From contig CAZBWE010000008.1 of NCBI GenBank assembly GCA_964495465.1, positions 1 to 44,635 of the forward strand: a stretch of DNA of 44,635 nucleotides. The letters run 5' to 3'. The translations under genes were made by a program, and so were the position numbers. Below are positions 33,883-41,958 of this stretch, piece by piece. This DNA comes from CAZBWE01 sp964495465. GTDB lineage: Bacteria > Planctomycetota > Phycisphaerae > Sedimentisphaerales > Anaerobacaceae. Under the pieces are notes generated by a model, which worked only from the letters and a program-made list of their open reading frames with translations, made no database searches and was not told the DNA's origin. Within the stretch, counting starts at the first letter, position 1. The number at the start of each line of letters is the position of its first letter.

Positions 33883-33911
33883 TTGACAAATAGTAAAATG
33901 AGCAATATAAT
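33883..33911 (+). promoter_or_regulatory. Perfect consensus sigma-70 promoter
   Basis: TTGACA (33883-33888) and TATAAT (33906-33911) are separated by exactly 17 bases. The transcription start would be near 33918, about 44 bases before the ATG of the zinc-ribbon gene at 33962. This is one of two perfect 12/12 matches seen in the window. Confidence 0.78.
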
Positions 33912-33961
33912 GACCTTTTTAATTGTGAAGTATATTGTGGTTCAATTTTGGAGTTTCTGGA

Positions 33962-34390
33962 ATGGAAGATAGCAAGAGAAAACAGGTTCTGACTGTTGTG
34001 ATTATCGCCTGCCTGGTTTTGGCCGGTCTGATAACTTATGTAACGAGCAGAAGCGGAAATTCCGGTCTGGAGGCCTTCAAGGGACAAACTCAATGGGTCA
34101 AATGCGCCAATCAGAATTGTGGAGCAGCATACGAGTTAGATAAAAAGAAATACCTGGAACTCGTCCAGGAAGAAGCACGAAAAAATGTTGACGCAACCGG
34201 GCCACTGCCAATAACCTGTGAAAAGTGCGGCGAATTGAGTATCTTCAGGGCTGTAAAGTGTGAAAAGTGCGGCGAGGTATTCTTTTATGGAGCGGCCGGA
34301 CCAAGCGATTTTTCAGACCGCTGTCCCAAATGCGGATACAGCGCAATGGAGGAAGAAAGAAAACAGGCGCAACAAAATCGCGGCTATTAG
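33962..34390 (+). CDS. Membrane protein with cysteine-rich zinc-ribbon domain
   Basis: A 142-residue protein with one N-terminal helix (VLTVVIIACLVLAGLITYV) and a zinc-binding tail. It contains three to four CxxC-type knuckles: VKCANQNCGAAYEL, ITCEKCGELS, VKCEKCGEVFFYG and DRCPKCGYSAM. The function is unknown; such proteins may be structural or redox/metal-binding parts of the envelope. It has GGAG 8 bases before the ATG at 33962, a perfect consensus promoter upstream and a strong terminator downstream, so it is a monocistronic, probably well-expressed gene. Confidence 0.82.
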   Translation: MEDSKRKQVLTVVIIACLVLAGLITYVTSRSGNSGLEAFKGQTQWVKCANQNCGAAYELDKKKYLELVQEEARKNVDATGPLPITCEKCGELSIFRAVKCEKCGEVFFYGAAGPSDFSDRCPKCGYSAMEEERKQAQQNRGY

Positions 34391-34451
34391 ATAAACTCAT
34401 AACGGAAGTTTTTAGCTTTGCAGTAATAAAAAAATACAAAGAGCGAATTTT

Positions 34452-34487
34452 ACTAAGCCCAACTATTTCAAGTTGGGCTTAGTTTTT
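34452..34487 (+). terminator. Intrinsic terminator
   Basis: A perfect 13-bp stem (ACTAAGCCCAACT at 34452-34464, AGTTGGGCTTAGT at 34471-34483) with a 6-base loop is followed by a T run. It closes the zinc-ribbon gene. Confidence 0.88.
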
Positions 34488-34633
34488 AGATTGATAAATC
34501 AGCCACACAAAAAAACCAACTTTTAGCCATGAAGATATCAAAGCAATTGGAAACAGGGGAAGATTTATGTTGAAAATCGCTTTACAGGACTTACTATATA
34601 AAAGCCATTGATTATTACAAAAGGAGACGACAA

Positions 34634-35389
34634 ATGAAGCGAAAGATGAAGTTAATTGTTTTTTTGCTGCTGATAAGCAACATTCTGGCAGGGTGTGTCA
34701 GCCAGCAGGAGAGCTTTTGTCCGCCGAGCGAAGGTAAAAAACACTCGGCCAACACGCCTGAACCACGGACGTCCAAATCGTGGACTGCCCGGCATAACGC
34801 AATCAACGAACGGCTGAAAAAAGGAAAGGCCGATATGCTCTTCGTAGGTGACTCAATCACCCATTTCTGGGAAAAAGAAGGCAGGGAAATCTGGGATTCC
34901 TATTACGCGCCACGCAAGGCAGTGAATATGGGTATCAGCGGCGACCGGACACAGCACGTTTTGTGGCGGCTGGATAATTCGAATTTCAGGAAAATCTCCC
35001 CGAAACTTGCGGTCGTTATGATAGGAACAAACAACTGCAGAGGTAATGACAACACCGCAGAGGAAATAGCCGATGGAATAATCGATATCTGCAGGCGGCT
35101 GCAATGCCGGCTGCCCAAAACCAAAATACTGCTGCTGGCAATATTCCCGCGTGACGCCGAACCATCCGAACGGCGAGAAAAGAACGCAAAAGCAAGTCCG
35201 TTAGCTTCGCAAATCGCCGATGGCGAGATGATTCATTACCTCGATATTAACAGCAGCTTTCTTACCGAAGACGGGATTCTGAGCAGAGATATTATGCCGG
35301 ACTACCTGCACCCCAATAAGGCCGGTTACAAAATATGGGCTGAGGCAATGGAGGCGAAAATCGCTGAGCTGATGGGAGAAAAGAATTAA
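34634..35389 (+). CDS. SGNH/GDSL esterase lipoprotein
   Basis: A 251-residue exported lipoprotein (lipobox ILAGC, Cys21) with the SGNH hydrolase fold, similar in layout to PAF-acetylhydrolase-like esterases. Block I is GDSITHF (Ser74), block II NMGISGDR, block III GTNN (131-134) and block V DYLHPN (Asp223, His226). All four catalytic-block residues are present, so it is probably active on ester-linked acyl or acetyl groups, perhaps on glycans. AAGGAG lies 7 bases upstream of the ATG. It is transcribed after a strong terminator and so has its own promoter, which I could not define. Confidence 0.9.
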   Translation: MKRKMKLIVFLLLISNILAGCVSQQESFCPPSEGKKHSANTPEPRTSKSWTARHNAINERLKKGKADMLFVGDSITHFWEKEGREIWDSYYAPRKAVNMGISGDRTQHVLWRLDNSNFRKISPKLAVVMIGTNNCRGNDNTAEEIADGIIDICRRLQCRLPKTKILLLAIFPRDAEPSERREKNAKASPLASQIADGEMIHYLDINSSFLTEDGILSRDIMPDYLHPNKAGYKIWAEAMEAKIAELMGEKN

Positions 35390-35393
35390 ACGA

Positions 35394-35490
35394 AGACGAA
35401 AAGCAGGAGACAGGAAACAAAGGACAGACGACGGATGACAGAGGGCGGAAGACGGAGGACAAAAAACTGGAAACAGAATACAGGAGCAAA
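35394..35490. repeat. Purine-rich degenerate short tandem words
   Basis: About 95 bases with strong purine bias on the plus strand, built from variants of one short word (GACGACGGATGACAGAGGGC, GGAAGACGGAGGACAAAAAA, AGGAGACAGGAAACAAAGGA). It fills the space between the convergent SGNH and M48 genes. Such low-complexity filler is unlike ordinary spacer sequence and could be a decayed minisatellite. Confidence 0.6.
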
Positions 35491-35492
35491 AG

Positions 35493-36323
35493 TCAGGGCT
35501 GGTTGAAATCGTCGGGCGGCAGGTTGTCGAGGACATTCGTGCGGTAATCCTCTTCACCGATTCTTAAATTCGGAAGATTATCGTATCTTGATTTGGCCCT
35601 TACCGTGAGGTAGGTGATTCGATTTTCAGGGGAAGGGTGAGAAGAGAAAAACTCGACCGGCCTGGAACTGTCCATATCTTCCAGCATCTGCATAAGCTCG
35701 ACAGCACCGGAAGGGTCGTAGCCGGCCCGAACCATATAATCCATACCGGCAAGGTCGGCCTGCCTTTCGTGCTCTCTGCTGTATTTAAGGCCAATAAGCT
35801 GCGTAGCAACCTGAGCGAGGTGGTAGGCAGCTTCCGAATCAGGCATTGCGCCGGCGGCACCAATGCCCTGAATTATCATTGCCACTCCAATCTGACGGCT
35901 CATAGCAGCAGAGCTGTGGCGGGCAACGATGTGCACCGTTTCGTGTGACAGCAGGGCGGCAAGCTGTGCCTCGGTTGTCATTTTCTCAAGCATTCCCTTC
36001 GTTACAAAGACATATCCGCCGGGCAAAGCAAGGGCGTTAACCATATTGTAATTGACGGCAGTAAAATGATACTGCCAATATGGCTTATGGCTTATGCGGG
36101 CGATTTTCTGGCCTATTGAATCTATGTAGTTTTGCAGTGCCTCGTTTTTAATCCTGCCGCCTAACTGTTTTTCGACTTCGGGCGCATATTCTTTTCCGAT
36201 TTGAACGTCCTGCTCTTCGGGAATAAGCATAAACTGCTCTTCGCCTGTAATTGGATTGACTGCACAGCCGACACAAAGGCACAATGCAATGACCAACGCC
36301 AATAAGAAAAATCTTCCGGGCAT
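35493..36323 (-). CDS. M48 family metallopeptidase lipoprotein (BepA/LoiP-like)
   Basis: A 276-residue envelope zinc protease with lipobox CVGC (Cys20). The zinc motif is HETVH (127-131), with the third ligand likely Glu186 in SREHERQADLAG. NALALPGGYVFVTKGML before the motif and SSHPSPENRI after it are hallmark M48 quality-control protease segments. Family members degrade misfolded outer-membrane proteins. The presence of many beta-barrel receptors in this window fits that role but does not prove it. It is divergent from the small membrane gene that precedes the rnf cluster. Confidence 0.92.
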   Translation of the reverse strand: MPGRFFLLALVIALCLCVGCAVNPITGEEQFMLIPEEQDVQIGKEYAPEVEKQLGGRIKNEALQNYIDSIGQKIARISHKPYWQYHFTAVNYNMVNALALPGGYVFVTKGMLEKMTTEAQLAALLSHETVHIVARHSSAAMSRQIGVAMIIQGIGAAGAMPDSEAAYHLAQVATQLIGLKYSREHERQADLAGMDYMVRAGYDPSGAVELMQMLEDMDSSRPVEFFSSHPSPENRITYLTVRAKSRYDNLPNLRIGEEDYRTNVLDNLPPDDFNQP

Positions 36324-36377
36324 AATTTTATGTTTGAAGAACCTGCTAATATATATTATAAAAAACGTTTATTTTAT

Positions 36378-36686
36378 ATGATAACAAGAGTTATGGACGA
36401 GCAAAGATTTTGCAAAGACTGCAACGAAAGCAAAAACTGCCAAAAGGTTTATCAGCAGTTGGGGAATGCTGAAGGCCCATCTGTTTTGGCTAAGGTCATT
36501 ATTGCATTTTTGCTGCCCTTATTGGTGTTTATCGGTTGTTTGGCTATTTTGGGACAAATCTTTTCCAATACGATAAATATAAAAGAACTACAAACACCGC
36601 TCAGCTTACTGGCGGCTCTGTCGGTAACTCTTGGCGTGATATTGATTATAAAAGTGATAAATAGACAAATTAGTAAAAGTAAATAA
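36378..36686 (+). CDS. Small cysteine-motif two-helix membrane protein upstream of rnf
   Basis: A 102-residue protein (or 97 from the ATG at 36393). It has C-x2-C-x5-C near its start (RFCKDCNESKNCQK) and two hydrophobic helices (AKVIIAFLLPLLVFIGCLAILG and LSLLAALSVTLGVILIIKVI), with a basic tail. The layout resembles the C-terminal half of RseC/MucC proteins, which accompany rsx/rnf genes in some bacteria. This likeness is from topology only. No clear ribosome-binding site precedes either start. It is followed by another membrane gene and then by rnfC. Confidence 0.6.
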   Translation: MITRVMDEQRFCKDCNESKNCQKVYQQLGNAEGPSVLAKVIIAFLLPLLVFIGCLAILGQIFSNTINIKELQTPLSLLAALSVTLGVILIIKVINRQISKSK

Positions 36687-36713
36687 CGCCGTTAGGTCAA
36701 GTGGACATAAACC

Positions 36714-37061
36714 GTGAAACCGACAATACTAAAACGACTACGAACGCTTTTTAAGTATTATCTTATTTGTTCCCTAATTGTTCTGCTACTTTTAACTCTC
36801 GCGTGTTTAAGGGCGGATTTGCCTTTAATTCCGTTAGCTCCCCTTTACACATGGCTTTTTGCTCAGCTTGGACCTATCACAATGCTCGTAGAAGGAGGAT
36901 TGAAGTTCAGTATATCAAATGTTATTTTTATAGGCACTCCTATAATATGTATCCCTGCATACTTGATTTATCCAAATAAATGCACCCGCACGATAAGTCT
37001 TTTTGGTATTATCTTATGGTTATTTTGGGGATCTGCGTTCGCAGGGAGTATGATCACGTAA
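36714..37061 (+). CDS. Hypothetical membrane protein upstream of rnfC
   Basis: A 115-residue protein from a GTG start with three hydrophobic segments (YYLICSLIVLLLLTLACL, ISNVIFIGTPIICIPAYLI and TISLFGIILWLFWGSAFAGS). I recognise no family. The gene is 27 bases after the preceding small membrane gene and 113 bases before rnfC. It could be part of the transcript or an unrelated insert. Confidence 0.5.
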   Translation: MKPTILKRLRTLFKYYLICSLIVLLLLTLACLRADLPLIPLAPLYTWLFAQLGPITMLVEGGLKFSISNVIFIGTPIICIPAYLIYPNKCTRTISLFGIILWLFWGSAFAGSMIT

Positions 37062-37174
37062 GAGAAAGCTGTATGCGGCATTGTTGCTCACAATGGAAGT
37101 TTAAGGTCAATGCACAAAAAAGAAATTCTATCATGTGTTGTTCGATACTTCCCGCTTGCAGAGATAGTAAGTGA

Positions 37175-38575
37175 TTGAAAATATTAAAAGTTTCAGAAAT
37201 GCAAATTGATACTAAAGGCAAATTGAGTTTCTCAGGCGGGACACACCCACCAGAAAAAAAAGAGCTTGCCTGTGAGAGCAAAATACAGCCCGGGCCCGCG
37301 GTCAAACAGGTGGCGATACTACTCAGTCAGCATACCGGAGCTGTCTGCCGGCCATTAGTCGAAAAAAAAGAAAAGGTCCAGGCAGGACAAAAAATAGGAG
37401 ACAGTGATGCGTTTGTAACAGCGCCGGTCCATTCGCCGATAAACGGCAAAGTAAAAGAAATAGCCCTGCAATCGCACGCAGTCCTGGGGCGCATCGCTGC
37501 TGTAATTATAGAGGCAGAGCCGGAGAATAACCCGCAGAAACAGCCGAATTCAGATAAATTTGAAGATTTCGATGAGAGGAATTATTCTATCGAACAAATA
37601 TGTGATGCAGTTCGGGAGGCGGGGATCGTCGGAATGGGCGGGGCCGGATTTCCGACAAGGGTAAAGATTGAGCCGAATCCCCGGCTGCCCAAAGAGACGC
37701 TTATCATCAATGGATGCGAGTGCGAGCCATATATCACCTGCGATTACCGGATTATGCTCGAATGGACGCACCAGATTATTGCGGGTATTAAACTCGCCCG
37801 AAAGGCATCCGGCTGTTCAAAAATATTCATCGGTATCGAAGATAATAAGCCAAAGGCAATAGAGGCAATGAATGAAGCACTGGAACAAACCGGAGACAGC
37901 GACAGCATAAAGGTGGTTCCAGTTAAAACGAAATATCCGCAGGGCGGTGAAAGACAGCTTATCAAGGCGATACTCGGAAAGAATGTCCCTACGGGTGGGA
38001 TACCGCCTATGATAGGCGTGGTCGTGCTCAACGTGGCTACAGCGGCGGCGATTGCAGAAGCAGTCGTTTGCAAATGGCCTTTGACGCATAGGGTCGTGTC
38101 AGTCAGCGGAGAAGCGATAGCCAGGCCGGGCAATTACTACGTCCCAATCGGGACATCAATTGAAGAGCTTATAGAGTTCTGCGGAGGTGTAACACAAAAA
38201 AGTGCGAAGGCTGTTCTCGGCGGGCCGATGATGGGAGTAGCTATTGCCGATTTGACAATGCCCATTACTAAAACCACAGGGGCTATAACGGTCCTGACAA
38301 AAAGGCAAATCGGCAAAGCAAAATACGAAAGGCGTCAAACCCCGTGCATACGCTGCGGCAGATGCCTGGAGGTATGCCCTGAACATTTGATGCCGACAAA
38401 AATCGCCCATGCCGTAAAAAATAATCTTTTAGATGTGGCCCAGAGTTATTACATCAATGCCTGCATCGAGTGCGGCTGCTGCAGCTATGTCTGCCCTGCC
38501 AATATAGAAGTTACGGGCTATATCAAAATCGGCAAGATAACCCTTGCAAAGCAAAAGAAAAAGATTCCTGAATAA
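37175..38575 (+). CDS. rnfC: Rnf complex subunit RnfC
   Basis: A 466-residue peripheral subunit of the Rnf ferredoxin:NAD+ oxidoreductase, which couples electron flow to Na+ or H+ pumping. It carries FSGGTHPPEKKEL at the start, the flavin/NAD-binding VGMGGAGFPTRVK (about 152-164), INGCECEPYITCDYR, and two 4Fe-4S motifs near the C-terminus (CIRCGRCLEVCP and CIECGCCSYVCP). The annotated start is TTG at 37175; an ATG at 37199 would begin at the conserved region, and no strong ribosome-binding site chooses between them. The gene opens the C-D-G-E-A-B order of the cluster. Confidence 0.95.
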   Translation: MKILKVSEMQIDTKGKLSFSGGTHPPEKKELACESKIQPGPAVKQVAILLSQHTGAVCRPLVEKKEKVQAGQKIGDSDAFVTAPVHSPINGKVKEIALQSHAVLGRIAAVIIEAEPENNPQKQPNSDKFEDFDERNYSIEQICDAVREAGIVGMGGAGFPTRVKIEPNPRLPKETLIINGCECEPYITCDYRIMLEWTHQIIAGIKLARKASGCSKIFIGIEDNKPKAIEAMNEALEQTGDSDSIKVVPVKTKYPQGGERQLIKAILGKNVPTGGIPPMIGVVVLNVATAAAIAEAVVCKWPLTHRVVSVSGEAIARPGNYYVPIGTSIEELIEFCGGVTQKSAKAVLGGPMMGVAIADLTMPITKTTGAITVLTKRQIGKAKYERRQTPCIRCGRCLEVCPEHLMPTKIAHAVKNNLLDVAQSYYINACIECGCCSYVCPANIEVTGYIKIGKITLAKQKKKIPE

Positions 38576-38590
38576 AGTGAAAGTTTATAA

Positions 38591-39601
38591 ATGCTCAGAG
38601 ACCTGAGAGTATCCTGTTCACCGCATATAAGTGAAGACCGTTCAACGCGCGGCGTGATGCTGGACGTTATAATCAGTCTTGTTCCTGCGATGGCGGCGGC
38701 TGGGTATTATTTCAGGAGCTACGCGCTTATTCTCATCCCGACTTGTATTACTTCCGCCGTGGTGACCGAATGGCTTTGCAATGTGATAGGCAAAAAGGAA
38801 AATTCGCTCGGCGATTTCAGTGCCGTCGTTACCGGCGTCATACTTGCGTTATCTGTTCCGCCGAGTCTGCCTGTATGGGCGGCTATAATAGGAAGTGCAT
38901 TTTCCATCGCCATCGGCAAAATGGTTTTCGGGGGTCTTGGCGCTAATATTTTCAATCCTGCTATGGCAGGCAGGGCGTTTTTGACGGTCTCCTTCGGCGC
39001 ACTGATGACGACGTGGACTGTGCCGGCGACAATCGATGCAGATATGCCTGAAATATCACCTGCAAATAAAATCGATGCCCGGACCCAGGCAACACCGCTG
39101 GCGCTTAGTAAAGAGGCAATAAAAGGCAAAAGAGAAATTGAAATTGTCAACGAACAGTTGAAAGCAGCATACACCGGCGAGGTCGGCGGCTGTCTGGGCG
39201 AAACGAGCGCAATTGCGCTGCTGCTCGGCGGGCTGTATTTACTGGTTAGAAGAACAATAAATGTTCATATACCATTGGCGGTAATACTATCTGCAGTTGC
39301 GTTTGCAGGGGTCTTTTATCTTACTGATTCTGAGAAATATGCGCAGCCGATGTTTCATTTAACCAGCGGCGGGCTCTTGTTGGGTGCATTTTTCATTGCG
39401 ACCGACCCTGTTACGGCTCCATTGACTCCAAAAGGGATGTGGATTTTCGGTATCGGTGTCGGGGCGATAACAATGCTGATAAGAATCGTCGGCGAATACC
39501 CGGAAGGCGTGATGTATTCAATCCTTTTGATGAATGCCATAACACCTCTGATTGACAGATTCTGCAAATGGGTCCCGGCCGGGGGTAAACCAAATGTTTA
39601 G
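38591..39601 (+). CDS. rnfD: Rnf complex subunit RnfD
   Basis: A 336-residue integral-membrane Rnf subunit. It has multiple helices and starts with the conserved SCSPHISEDRSTRGVMLDVI. The segment DARTQATPLAL places Thr168 where covalent FMN is attached by ApbE. FNPAMAGRAFL and SGGLLLGAFFIATDPVTAP are typical. The gene begins 15 bases after rnfC and its stop overlaps the rnfG start by 8 bases, indicating translational coupling. Confidence 0.95.
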   Translation: MLRDLRVSCSPHISEDRSTRGVMLDVIISLVPAMAAAGYYFRSYALILIPTCITSAVVTEWLCNVIGKKENSLGDFSAVVTGVILALSVPPSLPVWAAIIGSAFSIAIGKMVFGGLGANIFNPAMAGRAFLTVSFGALMTTWTVPATIDADMPEISPANKIDARTQATPLALSKEAIKGKREIEIVNEQLKAAYTGEVGGCLGETSAIALLLGGLYLLVRRTINVHIPLAVILSAVAFAGVFYLTDSEKYAQPMFHLTSGGLLLGAFFIATDPVTAPLTPKGMWIFGIGVGAITMLIRIVGEYPEGVMYSILLMNAITPLIDRFCKWVPAGGKPNV

Positions 39602-40214
39602 ACTGAAGAACTTCATACAACAAAGCTGGCTGTTGATTGTAGTTTCGTTCGTCTTCGGCCTGCTGATAGCGGTGGCAAACGCGGCCTGGCAGGACGAAAT
39701 ACTACAGAACGAAGAAGATAAATTCAACAACCTTGCCAAAGGAATGCTCACTGAAGCTGCAGGTTTTGAAACCGCCCTCGACGATGCCGAAATTAAATCG
39801 CTCAAAGGCAAAAAGATAAAGATAGATATTAAAAAAGCAATCTCGGCTGACGGCAAATGCGTTGGCTGGGCGTTTATTTGTGAAGGTTCCGGCTTTGCAG
39901 ACAAGATAAAGCTTGTCCTTACGGTCGATGCCGGCTTTGACAAGCTGGCCGGCTTCGGAGTCCTTTCCAGCAATGAGACACCCGGATTCGGCGACCAGAT
40001 AAAACTACCGTATTATCGAAATCAGTATGTCAATGCACCGGCAGCGGCACTTACGCTGTCCAAAACAGGAAATCCGAAAATCATAGATTCTGAAATTGTT
40101 GCGATTAGCGGAGCTACTGTGAGCAGTGAAGCGGTCATTAAAATAATAAATCATTATATTGAGCAGGTTAGAGAGCAACTGCAAAGCAAAGGTTTAATCG
40201 CTGATGGCAAATGA
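39594..40214 (+). CDS. rnfG: Rnf complex subunit RnfG
   Basis: A 206-residue Rnf subunit with one N-terminal membrane helix (LLIVVSFVFGLLIAVANA) and a periplasmic FMN-binding domain. SGAT (172-175) supplies Thr175 for phosphoester-linked FMN, and SNETPGFGDQI is the conserved flavin loop. I take the ATG at 39594, which overlaps the end of rnfD. An upstream in-frame start at 39552 would lie inside rnfD and is unlikely. Its 3' end overlaps rnfE by 11 bases. Confidence 0.95.
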   Translation: MFRLKNFIQQSWLLIVVSFVFGLLIAVANAAWQDEILQNEEDKFNNLAKGMLTEAAGFETALDDAEIKSLKGKKIKIDIKKAISADGKCVGWAFICEGSGFADKIKLVLTVDAGFDKLAGFGVLSSNETPGFGDQIKLPYYRNQYVNAPAAALTLSKTGNPKIIDSEIVAISGATVSSEAVIKIINHYIEQVREQLQSKGLIADGK

Positions 40215-40836
40215 CGCTGTAAAAGAAGGTGTTTACAAAGATATGCTTCTTCGCGGATTGTGGCGTGAAAATCCGGTACTTCGGCTGTTACTTGGGATGT
40301 GCCCGACTCTGGCGGTTACGGTGGCAGTCAAACCTGCCCTGACGATGGGACTCAGCGTTGTCTTCGTGCTCGTTTGCAGCAATATTGTGGTCAGCTTGAT
40401 ACGCAATCTTCTTAAGCCGCACCTGCGAATCCTGATGTTTACAGTGACAATAGCAACGTTTGTTACCATTGCGGATTTGTTTTTAAAGGCGTATTTACCG
40501 GATATGAGCGAACGGCTCGGGCCATACGTGCCGCTTATCATTGTCAATTGCATTATCATTTGCCGGGCTGAGGCCTGTGCCAGTAAAAATTCTCTTTTCA
40601 TAAGCATCATTGATGCAATTGGAATGGGAATCGGTTTTACCCTTACTTTGTGCGTGTTGGCGGGCATCAGGGAAATTCTTGCCACCGGCGCAGTTTTCGA
40701 GATACAGATTCTCGCTTTGCAGAACCAAGGCGGCTGGTTTGTTCCCTGGGCGGCTATGAGCATGCCGGTGGGAGCTTTTATAACATTGGGCCTGATGTTG
40801 GCCCTTGTTAATGTAATAACAAAAAGAAAATCATAA
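40204..40836 (+). CDS. rnfE: Rnf complex subunit RnfE
   Basis: A 210-residue integral-membrane subunit with about six helices. It contains the family segments GLWRENPVLRLLLGMCPTLA, VPLIIVNCIIICRAEACASK and GMGIGFTLTLCVLAGIREIL. RnfE and RnfA are homologous and pair in the membrane as the electron-transfer core, sharing a buried iron-sulfur site; the Cys residues in LGMCPTLA and IVNCIIICRAEA fit that role. Overlap with rnfG implies coupled translation. Confidence 0.95.
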   Translation: MANDAVKEGVYKDMLLRGLWRENPVLRLLLGMCPTLAVTVAVKPALTMGLSVVFVLVCSNIVVSLIRNLLKPHLRILMFTVTIATFVTIADLFLKAYLPDMSERLGPYVPLIIVNCIIICRAEACASKNSLFISIIDAIGMGIGFTLTLCVLAGIREILATGAVFEIQILALQNQGGWFVPWAAMSMPVGAFITLGLMLALVNVITKRKS

Positions 40837-40848
40837 AGGTTCACTTTT

Positions 40849-41439
40849 ATGGATACGGTTAACACTCTAATTGTCGGCTTTATATCGATTGTTTTAATCA
40901 ACAACCTCGTCTTTACCAAGTTTCTCGGCATCTGTCCGTATCTCGGCGTATCGGGCAGAGTCGATATGGCGTTCGGGATGGGGATGGCGGTGACATTTGT
41001 TGTTACACTAAGCGGGACACTGACCTGGCTCATTGACAACCTGATTTTGATACCAAGGGGACTGGAAGTTACAAGATATGTGTGCTTTATACTGGTTATC
41101 GCCGGCGCTGTTCAATTAGTCGAAATGTATGTGCGTAAGTTTTTCCCATCGCTATACGACAGCTTCGGGATATTTCTGCCTTTGATTACAACGAACTGCG
41201 CAATTTTGGGATTGTGTCTGTTTATAAATCTCTGGGGTATCGATAACCTGCTCGAAGCGGTGGTTTTGAGCTTCGGTGCAGGAATTGGTTTTACAATGGC
41301 TATTTGCATTATGGCGGGGATTCGAGAGAATCTAAAGCTGGCAGATGTGCCGGAATGCCTTCAAGGTGCACCGATTACGCTGATTACGGCGGGTTTGCTG
41401 TCACTTGCTTTTATGGGCTTTGCAGGAATGATAAGATGA
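40849..41439 (+). CDS. rnfA: Rnf complex subunit RnfA
   Basis: A 196-residue membrane subunit homologous to RnfE. Characteristic segments are INNLVFTKFLGICPYLGVSG, LPLITTNCAILGLCLFINLW and GAGIGFTMAICIMAGIRENL. It follows rnfE by 12 bases. In the usual order rnfB comes directly next. Here a repeat-bounded GxxExxY gene intervenes and rnfB begins 557 bases later. Confidence 0.96.
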   Translation: MDTVNTLIVGFISIVLINNLVFTKFLGICPYLGVSGRVDMAFGMGMAVTFVVTLSGTLTWLIDNLILIPRGLEVTRYVCFILVIAGAVQLVEMYVRKFFPSLYDSFGIFLPLITTNCAILGLCLFINLWGIDNLLEAVVLSFGAGIGFTMAICIMAGIRENLKLADVPECLQGAPITLITAGLLSLAFMGFAGMIR

Positions 41440-41444
41440 TTTTT

Positions 41445-41556
41445 AGCCACGAAGACACAAAGGCACAAAGAACAATGTATATTAGTAAGCCACGAAGGCA
41501 CAAAGGCACAAAGAATAATATATATTAGTAAGCTACGAAGAGACGAAGACTCGAAG
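41445..41556 (+). repeat. Tandem 43-bp repeat, about 2.6 copies
   Basis: Units at 41445-41487 and 41488-41530 share AGCCACGAAGNCACAAAGGC and end in TATATTAGTA; a third partial unit runs to 41556. The units differ at only a few positions. Confidence 0.85.
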
Positions 41557-41564
41557 TTTTGTAA

Positions 41565-41957
41565 ATGAAATTTGAAAAAACATCTGATAAAGAAGAGGCA
41601 GTAGCAACAAAGATAGTGGATGCCGCTTATGCAGTACATAAAGCATTGGGACCCGGCCTTTTAGAAAAGATATATGAAGTATGCTTCTGCCACGAACTAA
41701 CAAAACGAGGCTTGTCTTATGAAAAACAAGTGGATATTCCTATCGAGTATGATGGACTTAAATTTGATGAAGGATTACGACTGGACGTGTTGGTTGAAGG
41801 AATGATTGTCTGTGAGATAAAAGCTGTGGATAAAGGAAATCCTGTTTGGGAGGCTCAGTTGCTGAGCTACTTAAAGTTAACAGGTAAACGTATTGGTTTT
41901 CTAATTAACTTTAATGTTCCTGTAGTGAAAAACGGTATTAAGGGAATTATCTTATAA
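41565..41957 (+). CDS. GxxExxY family protein, PD-(D/E)XK nuclease-like
   Basis: A 130-residue protein of the GxxExxY family (PDDEXK_3-like). GPGLLEKIYE contains the name motif (Gly31, Glu34, Tyr37), and ALGPGLLEKIY follows the usual AAYAVHKALG helix. Asp74 (LRLDVLVEG), Glu84 and Lys86 (CEIKAVDKG) give the D-x9-E-x-K pattern of a PD-(D/E)XK active site. Family members are widespread, uncharacterised and often flanked by short CACGAAG-type repeats, as here. It has no link to Rnf function, so it probably inserted between rnfA and rnfB. The ribosome-binding site is weak. Confidence 0.85.
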   Translation: MKFEKTSDKEEAVATKIVDAAYAVHKALGPGLLEKIYEVCFCHELTKRGLSYEKQVDIPIEYDGLKFDEGLRLDVLVEGMIVCEIKAVDKGNPVWEAQLLSYLKLTGKRIGFLINFNVPVVKNGIKGIIL

Positions 41958-41958
41958 A

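Noticed and set aside
36691..36697. GTTAGGT after a small membrane gene, resembling an integron attC core
   Set aside because: I found no matching complementary arm or integron integrase, and the following gene also lacks such a site.
41445..41556. CRISPR-like repeats
   Set aside because: The 43-bp units are directly tandem with no unique spacers and no cas genes are present.
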